Assembly (NCBI GenBank): GCA_963808705.1
Contig: CAWEHB010000003.1
Location: forward strand, 186,001 to 250,000
From: JASHPR01 sp963808705
GTDB lineage: Bacteria > Actinomycetota > Actinomycetes > Streptosporangiales > Streptosporangiaceae
Length of the DNA stretch: 64,000 nucleotides
Direction of reading: 5' to 3'
Positions within the stretch are counted from its first letter, which is position 1. Every line of letters begins with the position of its first letter. Of the stretch, positions 8,629 to 15,362 are shown piece after piece. Below the pieces are notes generated by a model. It made no database searches. It was not told the origin of the DNA and saw only the letters and a program-made list of their open reading frames with translations. Both the position numbers and the translations under genes were made by a program.

Positions 8629-9804
8629 CTACCGAATAATACGTCCCGCGGGGGCCGCGGGTTCTTCGATGACGACGACAACGCGGCGGTTGGCGGCCGA
8701 AGGGCCGGCGGCGACCAGGTCGGTGGCGCCGTGGCCGACGATCTCGAGGGATGAGGCGGGGATTCCCTGCGCCTCGAGGAAGGCCGCCACGGCCGCGGCC
8801 CTGGCGTAAGAAAGCAGGTAGTTGGCCTGGCTGGTGCCGGGGGTGGAGGCGTAGCCGTTGATCACGGCGGCGGCGCCGGGCTGGCGCAGCGGCATGATCA
8901 CCGGCGCGAGCACGCGGGCCGCGCCGGGGGCCAGCCGGGCGCTGTCGTTGGCGAACAGGGCCGCGCCGGAGAGGGTCTCGGTGATCACCTTCTGGCTCAG
9001 GCCGAGCGTGACGAGCTGGGCGAGCTGGGCGGGCGTGGATTCGGGGCCGAGGATGCTCGCCCGCGCGGCGCCGGCGGCCAGCAGGCTGGCCTGGGCCGAG
9101 CTGATGGCCGCCGCCGAGGGCAGGGACGACGTCAGCACGATCACGTCGTCTCCGGACAACTCGCCCGGCGGCAGCGCGCCGCCCAGGCTGGGCGCGTAGA
9201 GCAGCACGACCCGGCGGCCGCCGAAGCCGGCTCCCGCCACCTCGTCCAGGCCGGCCAGCGCGCTGGCCGCGGCGCCGCACTCGCCCGCCAGGCTGGCCGC
9301 CGGGCCGGCCGCACCGGGCAGTCGGCTCACCTTCCCGGCGATGTCCAGGGAACTGGCCCAGGCGGCCAGGGCCGCGCCGGTCCGGGCGGCGACGGCCCGC
9401 CGCGCGCCGGCGACCTCGCCCTGCCAGCGGGCGAGGCTATGGCGGTATTCGGCTTGCTGGAACGGGGTCGCCCCGCCGCCGGGCGCGGCGGGCCTGCCGG
9501 GCGCGGTGGCCCGGGCGGGCGGCGGCGAGGTGGCGGCGGCCAGGACCGCGGCCGTCGCCCCGGCCGCCAGGACGTCGACGTCCTCTCCCGGCCGCGCGGT
9601 CGCGGCCACGAGCCGGGCCAGGGACGGCCCAGCCGCCGGGCCGGGCACCACGGCCACCAGGGCCGAGGACACGGCGGGCTCGGTGAACGTGACCCGGGAG
9701 ATGGCCTGAGCCTGGCGGCTGAGCGTGCACCCGGACACGCCCAGCGCCAGGCAGATCGCGGCCGCCAGCCCCCGCGTGGCGGCCGCGCGGGGCGGGCGCA
9801 TCAT
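8629..9804 (-). CDS. OmpA-domain lipoprotein, module copy A
   Basis: 391 residues. The signal peptide ends in a lipobox (GVSGC), predicting lipid attachment outside the membrane. The middle is Ala-rich and helical. The last 110 residues are an OmpA/MotB-like peptidoglycan-binding domain: ARLAPGAARVLAPVI, INGYASTPG, LSYARAAAVAAFLEAQG and NRRVVVVIE. ATG 9804 forms an ATGA overlap with the stop of the upstream membrane protein. It is paralogous to the protein at 59352-60527, which has the same length and order of parts. OmpA domains on lipoproteins are usual in Gram-negatives, so a Gram-positive lipoprotein that may grip peptidoglycan is notable. Function unknown. Confidence 0.88.
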   Translation of the reverse strand: MMRPPRAAATRGLAAAICLALGVSGCTLSRQAQAISRVTFTEPAVSSALVAVVPGPAAGPSLARLVAATARPGEDVDVLAAGATAAVLAAATSPPPARATAPGRPAAPGGGATPFQQAEYRHSLARWQGEVAGARRAVAARTGAALAAWASSLDIAGKVSRLPGAAGPAASLAGECGAAASALAGLDEVAGAGFGGRRVVLLYAPSLGGALPPGELSGDDVIVLTSSLPSAAAISSAQASLLAAGAARASILGPESTPAQLAQLVTLGLSQKVITETLSGAALFANDSARLAPGAARVLAPVIMPLRQPGAAAVINGYASTPGTSQANYLLSYARAAAVAAFLEAQGIPASSLEIVGHGATDLVAAGPSAANRRVVVVIEEPAAPAGRIIR

Positions 9805-10634
9805 GTCGGGCCCGGCCCGGTCAGGTGCTGGCGCAGGGCCGCTTCCAGCTCCGGCAGCTGGCCGGCCGGGCACTTGCCGAGCAGGCCGACCCGGATCCGG
9901 CTGACGTAGGCATCGACGAGACGGTCGCGCTCGCGCACCCGCGCGGCCACCCGGCGGCTGGCCGCCGCGGCCTCCCGCTCGGCCTGCCGCGACCGCCTGC
10001 GCGCCTGCCACGCCGGGAACATCTCCGCGGCCCGCAGCGCCCGGTAGCCGATCACCAGGAAGGCCGCGGTAGCCGCGGTGAACAGGCCCGCGCCGACCAG
10101 CGCCGCCACGGTCCCGTTCCCGCCCACGGTGGCCAGGTACAGGAAGCGCAGGGCTCCCAGCCCGGCCACGAAGACCAGCAGGCCGGCCGCCAGCAGCCGC
10201 CACGCCCGGGCGCTGCGCTCGCTGGCGTAGTCCAGCGCGACCTCCCCGGCGGCCAGGACGGCCAGGAACAGCACCGTCCACAGCAGCGTCTCGGCCTGGC
10301 CGTTGCCCAGCGCCTGGGCGGCGAACCAGCAGGCCACCCCGTCCAGTGCGACCGTGGCCGCGGCGATCAGCGCCTGCCGCAGCAGCGGGGCGTGCCGGTG
10401 CGGGTACTCGGCCTGGACGGCCAGGTGGAAGTCGCGCGCCTGCCGGGCCCGCACCCGCGCGGCGTCCCGGTCGTCGACCCCCCGGCGTACCGCATCACCT
10501 GCCTGGTGCACCCGTGTCCACAGGTCCTCGTGGGCCTGGTTGGATGCGTTGAACTCGCGGACGAACCCGGCGACATCGGCCGGGGTCACCGTCTGGTCTT
10601 GCCCGCCCGGGCCGTCCATCGGGGTACCCGCCAT
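9801..10634 (-). CDS. Four-helix membrane protein with flanking helical arms, module copy A
   Basis: About 277 residues from ATG 10634, preceded by AAGGAGAGGG. A cytoplasmic helical arm of about 90 residues has VAGFVREFNASNQAHEDLW, matching VSGLIRALNASHAALKDLW in the paralogue at 58478. Four membrane helices follow, each with close counterparts there (VALDGVACWFAAQAL against VALDGLACWFAAQAL). A charged coiled arm and the ending CPAGQLPELEAALRQHL match YPTGQLPDAEAAVRAHL. It is the first gene of the five-gene operon and is coupled to the lipoprotein by ATGA. No named family is recognised. Confidence 0.85.
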   Translation of the reverse strand: MAGTPMDGPGGQDQTVTPADVAGFVREFNASNQAHEDLWTRVHQAGDAVRRGVDDRDAARVRARQARDFHLAVQAEYPHRHAPLLRQALIAAATVALDGVACWFAAQALGNGQAETLLWTVLFLAVLAAGEVALDYASERSARAWRLLAAGLLVFVAGLGALRFLYLATVGGNGTVAALVGAGLFTAATAAFLVIGYRALRAAEMFPAWQARRRSRQAEREAAAASRRVAARVRERDRLVDAYVSRIRVGLLGKCPAGQLPELEAALRQHLTGPGPT

Positions 10635-10737
10635 GGCCCTCTCCTTTGCTGCCGTGTCCGGCCTTCGAGTGCCCGGCGGAGAGACCGTGGCACCCGCGTG
10701 CCGGCGTGCCCACCACATGTGTACCCTATGTAGAGTC

Positions 10738-10762
10738 ACGTGAAACTACGTGAAATCTACGT
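10738..10762. promoter_or_regulatory. Direct repeats ACGTGAAA in a divergent promoter region
   Basis: ACGTGAAA lies at 10738-10745 and 10748-10755, with a partial third copy (ACGT) at 10759-10762, a pitch of 10-11 bases. The patch is AT-rich and sits between the membrane-protein gene (start 10634, minus) and the XRE-type gene (start 10866, plus), so it could control either. Confidence 0.45.
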
Positions 10763-10865
10763 ATGAGCTTGTAACAAGTAACGATCTGGTGAAGTTCGTG
10801 TGTGATCAATGCGGGGAACAAATCGATCACGCGATACTCTCCGCGTGCGGTCCCATGGAGGCGTC

Positions 10866-11948
10866 GTGACCACCTCAAGCGACCAGCCGGGCCCGGGAGC
10901 CGTCAGGCTCGCCGAACGGCTCCGTGACCTGCGAGAAGGCGCGCCGGTACCGCTAACGCAAAGCGATCTGGGCCATGCCCTCGCAGGCGCTAAGGGCGCA
11001 GTCAGCCCGGCAGCAGTCTCCTCGTGGGAGAACCCCGCAAGCGGACGTCTCGTGCCCTTGCCTCGGCTAGACGGCTATGCCCGGCTCTTCTGCACGCCGC
11101 GGTCGTTCGAGGGCGGGGCGCATCTCCTCGCGGACGACGAACTGACGCCCAGCGAGCGCAGCGTCTTCGCAGAGCTAAAGGAAGAGCTCGTCAGCCTGCG
11201 GGATAGCGTCGTAGGCCGCCGAGGGTCTCCCTTTGGGCAGGCCCGGTCGATGTGGCACTTTCCTGACGGCTCGCGCATCACGCTGGCCTGTGCCCGGCTG
11301 CCGCCCGAACTGCGTCCGCCCAGCGCCGACCCGGACAACCTCGACTACGTACGCTTTTCTGAGCTAGCCGACCTCGATGCCCTGATCGACATCTACGGCG
11401 CGATCCGCGCCTACAATCCCACCTCGCGAGTCGCCATTATGGCCGCGCAGGAGCTCACGCACCGGGATGTCGCCCACCACCTTGTGCTGATCGGCGGGAT
11501 GGCCTGGGCGGCCGTGAACCTGTCGTTGTCCCGCATCTTCCCCATCCCCGTACCCATCCAGGCCAGTGACCCAGCGGATCGCGGTGCGATCGTGGTGAAC
11601 GACCCCGACCGCGGGGAGCTTGAGTTTGCCTATCAAGTAACCAACGGCGTGCTGGTCGAGGACGTTGGCTTTTTCGCGCGCGGCACAAACCCGTCGGCTC
11701 CGCTGCGGACGCTCACAATCTGCGGGGGAGTCACCACTCGGGGGGTACGTGGCGTGGCAAGATGCTTTATTGAACCCGAGGTGCGAGAGCACAACGAGCA
11801 GTACCTCTTCCCGCGCTTTCCGCCAGGGTCGACATACTGCATCGTGATGCGGGTACCGGTCATCAACCTGGACCCGGTAACTCCAGACCTGTCCAAGAAG
11901 GAAAACCGCCTGTTCGAGTGGCACGACGGCGGCGCTGAGTCCGAGTAG
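10866..11948 (+). CDS. XRE-type HTH protein with a large unrecognised C-terminal domain
   Basis: About 360 residues from GTG 10866 (GGAGG at 10857-10861). Residues 15-75 are an HTH of the XRE class (LTQSDLGHALAGAKGAVSPA, then an SSWENPASGR helix). From about residue 130 a second globular domain has RITLACARLPPELR, DLDALIDIYGAIRAYNP, HHLVLIGGMAWAAVNL and a late GVTTRGVRGVARCF. The alternation of hydrophobic strands and the IGG-x2-W motif suggest a Rossmann-like sensor or enzyme domain, which is inference only. It heads a three-gene cluster with a glycosyltransferase-like and a hexapeptide transferase-like gene. Codon use is less extreme in GC than its neighbours, which may indicate transfer. 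Confidence 0.78.
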   Translation: MTTSSDQPGPGAVRLAERLRDLREGAPVPLTQSDLGHALAGAKGAVSPAAVSSWENPASGRLVPLPRLDGYARLFCTPRSFEGGAHLLADDELTPSERSVFAELKEELVSLRDSVVGRRGSPFGQARSMWHFPDGSRITLACARLPPELRPPSADPDNLDYVRFSELADLDALIDIYGAIRAYNPTSRVAIMAAQELTHRDVAHHLVLIGGMAWAAVNLSLSRIFPIPVPIQASDPADRGAIVVNDPDRGELEFAYQVTNGVLVEDVGFFARGTNPSAPLRTLTICGGVTTRGVRGVARCFIEPEVREHNEQYLFPRFPPGSTYCIVMRVPVINLDPVTPDLSKKENRLFEWHDGGAESE

Positions 11949-11959
11949 GGGGCTGCGCC

Positions 11960-13117
11960 TTGAGCGCTTCAGGCATCGAGGTCGGCTCGCTCCACATCGA
12001 GTCACATGCTGCTCTCCTGCATCCGCAGGCCGGTACCGCAACAGGGCTCCCGGGGCCACGGCGGCGCCTCGATGCCATCGTCGTACCGACGATCCGGCCA
12101 CGGTCGCTGGGAACGGCGATCGCCCTGGCCGGCGACATCGACTGCGCGCTCGTGGTGTTGTCCACCACGCCCGAGCAGGCCGCGCAGGCAACACAAGAAT
12201 GCGCAATCCTGGGTGGCAATGTTCTCGTGACCTACATGCCGCCGGGCGACGACAAGATGCCGGTCCTGCTGACATCCGAGCACCCGGAAAACGACATCGA
12301 GCCGTCCTGTCATGTCGACATCGCCCGCAAGCGCAATGCTGGCCTGCTGCTGGCTCGCCTGTGTGACTGGCGCACCGTCATGTTCCTCGACGACGACATT
12401 AGGGAGGTGCGGGGGAATGTGGCGTCGGGGGCTGCCGCCCTGACCGCGCGCTTCCAGGCTGTCGGCTTCAAGATCGGCCACTACCCAGATAACTCGGTTG
12501 TCTGCCACGCGCACCGGCTGGCCGGCGGCGCTCAGGACGTATTTCCCGGCGGCGGTGCGCTTCTAGTTGACGTGGCCCGTACAGATACGCTATTTCCGCC
12601 CATTTATAATGAGGACTGGCTATTCTTGTTCGATGCCGCGCAGCGTCGTTCTGTCACAGTTGCGGGCACGCTCTCTCAGGTCGAGTACCAACCTTTCGCG
12701 CGGCCGAGGCGCGCCGCCTCGGAAGAGTTCGGTGATGTGATCGCGGAGGGGCTGTACCGGCTCCTGCACGAGGGCGGGGACGTGACCCACGCGACCCACG
12801 CCTACTGGCGCAGCACCCTGCAGCGACGCTTCCGGCTGATCGACCACATCGCCGACCGGCTGCTGCTCCGGCAGGAGGGCGCGCAGCTGACCGAGTACGC
12901 CCTGATGTCACTGGCCGCCGCGCGCAAGCGGCTCGCCGGTATCACCGAGCTCGCCTGCCTCTCGTTCGTCCGGGCCTGGCGGACGGACGTCGACGTCTGG
13001 CAGCAGAATCTGGCCGATCTTCCCGTGCTAGCCGACCTGGCGGGCGCGGCCAAGTACCTCGATCTCCCCGCCCTGGAACAAGTACCTCGATCTCCCCGCC
13101 CTGGAATAGGTGCGTGA
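11960..13117 (+). CDS. GT2-like glycosyltransferase (GT-A fold)
   Basis: 385 residues from TTG 11960, with GGGGG 7 bases upstream. After an N-terminal extension, DAIVVPTIRPRSL begins a Rossmann half. The donor- or metal-binding cluster VMFLDDDIREV is near residues 140-150, and PIYNEDWLF near 214-222 places the Asp expected for the catalytic base of inverting GT2 enzymes. The remaining residues are helical. No membrane helix is present, so it probably works in the cytoplasm on a soluble or membrane-surface acceptor. The last 11 residues are out of the original frame: a 28-base tandem duplication at 13051-13106 shifts the frame just before what would otherwise be a TAG at 13107. Confidence 0.78.
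   Translation: MSASGIEVGSLHIESHAALLHPQAGTATGLPGPRRRLDAIVVPTIRPRSLGTAIALAGDIDCALVVLSTTPEQAAQATQECAILGGNVLVTYMPPGDDKMPVLLTSEHPENDIEPSCHVDIARKRNAGLLLARLCDWRTVMFLDDDIREVRGNVASGAAALTARFQAVGFKIGHYPDNSVVCHAHRLAGGAQDVFPGGGALLVDVARTDTLFPPIYNEDWLFLFDAAQRRSVTVAGTLSQVEYQPFARPRRAASEEFGDVIAEGLYRLLHEGGDVTHATHAYWRSTLQRRFRLIDHIADRLLLRQEGAQLTEYALMSLAAARKRLAGITELACLSFVRAWRTDVDVWQQNLADLPVLADLAGAAKYLDLPALEQVPRSPRPGIGA
13051..13106 (+). repeat. 28-bp perfect tandem duplication at the glycosyltransferase 3' end
   Basis: The 28 bases beginning CAAGTACCTCGATC at 13051-13078 are repeated exactly at 13079-13106. With one copy the gene would end Lys-Tyr-Leu-Asp-Leu-Pro-Ala-Leu-Glu then TAG. Because 28 is not a multiple of 3, the second copy is read in a new frame to a TGA at 13115-13117. 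Confidence 0.97.
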
Positions 13118-13121
13118 ATCA

Positions 13122-13772
13122 ATGATGAGAAGCAAAGCGGCCAGGATCGACCGGTCCGCGCGGATAGCGCGGACCGCCGCGGTCAACAGCCCGTTCCGCC
13201 CGCTGCTCGACGGCCGGCGGGTGCGAGCCGACGGCGATACGATCATCGAGGCCGACGTGCGGGTGGGCCAATTCGCTACCATTGGCCAGGGAGTGACGAT
13301 CGGCGCGAGCTCGCTGATCGAGGACTACGTCGGGATCCAGGCCCGAACTGTGATCGGGAAACGCGTCGTGGTGGCAAGCCGGTCCTGGATCGGCATCGGC
13401 GTGACCGTGGGCGATGACACGGTGATCAGCGGCCACATCGGTGATTCCTCCCATATCGGTGCTCGCTGCCGGATCGCGGGAGACCTCGTCCACCGCCAGC
13501 TTGATCCATCGCAAGGCTGGGATGATCCGGGTTCCGCGGAACCCGCGCCGATCGTGGCCGACGGCGCGTTCGTCGGCTGGCGAGCAATCATCGTCGGCGG
13601 TATCAACATCGGGGCGGGTGCCTACGTCTGCGCGGGTGCGCTCGTCACCAGGGATATCCCGGCAGGGCACATAGTAAGCGGCCGCAACCGGATCACGCAT
13701 CCGAGTAAGTGGCCCGGCGCGCTCGGGAAGTCCCGGTTTTTCGGGGATGCAGGCAGCTCCGCATACCCCTAG
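13122..13772 (+). CDS. Hexapeptide-repeat (left-handed beta-helix) acyltransferase-like protein
   Basis: About 216 residues from ATG 13122 (weak AGGTG at 13108-13112); GTG 13110 is an in-frame alternative that would overlap the extended glycosyltransferase. The body is built from hexapeptide turns of the I/V-G-x-x-x-x type (TIGQGVTIGASSLIED, VIGKRVVVASRSWIGIGV, IGDSSHIGARCRIAG, INIGAGAYVCAGALV). This is the trimeric beta-helix fold of acetyl- and succinyltransferases, ending VTRDIPAGHIVSG as in many sugar acetyltransferases. With the glycosyltransferase before it, modification of a sugar product is a reasonable guess. Substrate unknown. Confidence 0.82.
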   Translation: MMRSKAARIDRSARIARTAAVNSPFRPLLDGRRVRADGDTIIEADVRVGQFATIGQGVTIGASSLIEDYVGIQARTVIGKRVVVASRSWIGIGVTVGDDTVISGHIGDSSHIGARCRIAGDLVHRQLDPSQGWDDPGSAEPAPIVADGAFVGWRAIIVGGINIGAGAYVCAGALVTRDIPAGHIVSGRNRITHPSKWPGALGKSRFFGDAGSSAYP

Positions 13773-13847
13773 CCGACCTCGGAGCCGCTGTCAGACCACT
13801 CGTACAAGCAATCGCGCCGCGCTCCTGTCGCGGTACTAGCCGCAGGC

Positions 13848-13875
13848 CCCCACAGCGGTCACCATGGCTGTGGGG
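13848..13875 (+). terminator. 9-bp stem hairpin after the hexapeptide gene
   Basis: CCCCACAGC at 13848-13856 pairs exactly with 13867-13875 across a 10-base loop, 75 bases past the stop at 13772. There is no T-run. Confidence 0.6.
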
Positions 13876-13950
13876 CGCCGCCGTCGTACAGCCGCCGAGC
13901 CAGCCGCCCAGGGGCCCCTGGCCAGGCCACACGCGCCCCTGACCCCGGAG

Positions 13951-13979
13951 AACGGTATAAATCAGTCACAGAGAGTGAC
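13951..13979 (+). promoter_or_regulatory. AT-rich promoter-like patch with inverted repeat GTCAC-N5-GTGAC
   Basis: The gap 13773-14080 holds no gene. Its second half has a TATAAA-like hexamer at 13955 followed by the perfect inverted repeat GTCAC-AGAGA-GTGAC at 13965-13979, about 100 bases before the protease start. It is a candidate operator and promoter for the protease gene. Confidence 0.45.
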
Positions 13980-14080
13980 ATTTCGCGCAAAGCGTGGGAC
14001 CATTGACGGTACTGCCCGGGACCAGTAACGGCGCTCGCGCACACTCCGCGGGACGCCTGAGGCAGCCATTGGGGGAAGAG

Positions 14081-15148
14081 ATGACGATCCCGGAAAGCGG
14101 GCCTATTGCCGCAAGCGACGGACCGAATGGTGCCCTCGGGCTGGCTAACGGCACCTCCTACTACTACCGCGAGATAGATTCCGGACAGCGAAAGGCCATC
14201 CAGGCCGCCGGCCGGAAGTTCGCCAGGCTGACCGGCGGTCATCCTTGCCTGCTATTAATCGGCAAGCTTCTCGGCGTGGGCGATCTGGGTGAGTCAACGG
14301 AACGCCGGGTGCAGCTCGCCTGCCAGGAGCGCTTCGGGTTCCCGAAGTCGCCGCCCGAGGAAACGATCAACGTCATACTCGACTCGACGGGCGGCCCGCT
14401 CGACAGCGCGTTCCGGACCGTCATCTTCCTGTCCCGGTACGCCGAGACGCTCAATATCTATGTCCCGCGCAAGGCCAAGAGCGCCAGCACCCTGATCGCC
14501 GTGGGCGCGAACCAGATATTCATGTCGCCATTCGGCGAGCTGGGGCCGCTGGATACCCAGATCAGGGACCCGAGGAACCCCACGGACTACATATCGGCCC
14601 TCGATTGCTACCAGAGCGTCGATTACGTGCGGGAGTTCGGGTTCTCGACGCTCTCGCAGGCACTCAAGCAGCTGGCCGCGGTGACCCAGGGCAAGCTGCT
14701 GCTCACCGACTCGCTCGACGCGGCCGCCAAGTTCGCGATAGGCAGTATCACGCCTATGCTTTCCCAGACCAGGTCGCTTGATTTCGGCGCGTGGGGACGC
14801 AGCCTGAAGATGGGCGAGAAGTATGCTCAGATACTCATCGGCCGTGCCGCCCAGATAGACCAGCTGAAAGCGGAGAAGATCGCATTCCGGCTAGTTTACG
14901 GTTACACTCACCATCTCTTCCCCATCGACATCACCGAAGCCACGGACATAGGCCTTAACCCGGAAGAGATGTCCAAGGAAGAATGCGATAGCGCGATCGA
15001 GGTCGTCAGCACCTGCAACGACAACCAGGTCTGCATCGAATTCGTCAACGGTCACGAAGAGCCTGGGGAACGGGACGGTAGTTCCCAGGCCGGGGCGGTC
15101 CCGGAGGCCGGTGCACCCGCAGAAGTACAGGAAACGGTCGCTGGCTAG
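14081..15148 (+). CDS. SDH-family Clp-fold serine protease (SppA/ClpP-like)
   Basis: About 355 residues from ATG 14081, preceded by GGGGGAAGAG. The Clp/crotonase fold is plain: NVILDSTGGPLDSAFRTV forms the oxyanion strand and helix near residues 97-114, KAKSASTLIAVGANQIFMSP carries the likely nucleophile Ser near residue 134, and FGELGPLDTQI follows, as in serine dehydrogenase proteinases (SDH_sah). No signal peptide or membrane helix is seen, so it is cytoplasmic, unlike SppA. The tail after residue 320 is acidic and disordered. A 53-residue Cys protein starts 27 bases downstream, probably in the same operon. Family members are proposed to act on membrane-associated substrates; none is known here. 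Confidence 0.87.
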   Translation: MTIPESGPIAASDGPNGALGLANGTSYYYREIDSGQRKAIQAAGRKFARLTGGHPCLLLIGKLLGVGDLGESTERRVQLACQERFGFPKSPPEETINVILDSTGGPLDSAFRTVIFLSRYAETLNIYVPRKAKSASTLIAVGANQIFMSPFGELGPLDTQIRDPRNPTDYISALDCYQSVDYVREFGFSTLSQALKQLAAVTQGKLLLTDSLDAAAKFAIGSITPMLSQTRSLDFGAWGRSLKMGEKYAQILIGRAAQIDQLKAEKIAFRLVYGYTHHLFPIDITEATDIGLNPEEMSKEECDSAIEVVSTCNDNQVCIEFVNGHEEPGERDGSSQAGAVPEAGAPAEVQETVAG

Positions 15149-15175
15149 CGCATACGAGAATTGAGGTTGACAGTA

Positions 15176-15337
15176 ATGTCGAGGGTGCTGTGTCTGGAAA
15201 CTGGCTGCAACGAGACCGTGGAACTTCCCGGGGACGTGCCCATCGCCCTGAGCGAGGAACAAGTAGCGCCACGGGAACGCGAGATCGTGATCGTGTGCCC
15301 CAAGGGCCACCGCAAGATCTACGTGCTCCAGGCCTGA
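15176..15337 (+). CDS. Small 53-residue Cys protein, possible zinc knuckle
   Basis: It begins MSRVLCLETGC and ends CPKGHRKIYVLQA. Cys6, Cys11, Cys41 and His45 could hold one metal ion. It starts 27 bases after the protease stop, so it is probably cotranscribed. The start is supported by TTGAGG about 11 bases upstream. It could be an adaptor or regulator of the protease, but no family is recognised. Length and codon bias are consistent with a true gene. Confidence 0.7.
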   Translation: MSRVLCLETGCNETVELPGDVPIALSEEQVAPREREIVIVCPKGHRKIYVLQA

Positions 15338-15362
15338 CCGGCCCGGTCGTGGCCTCGCGGCC

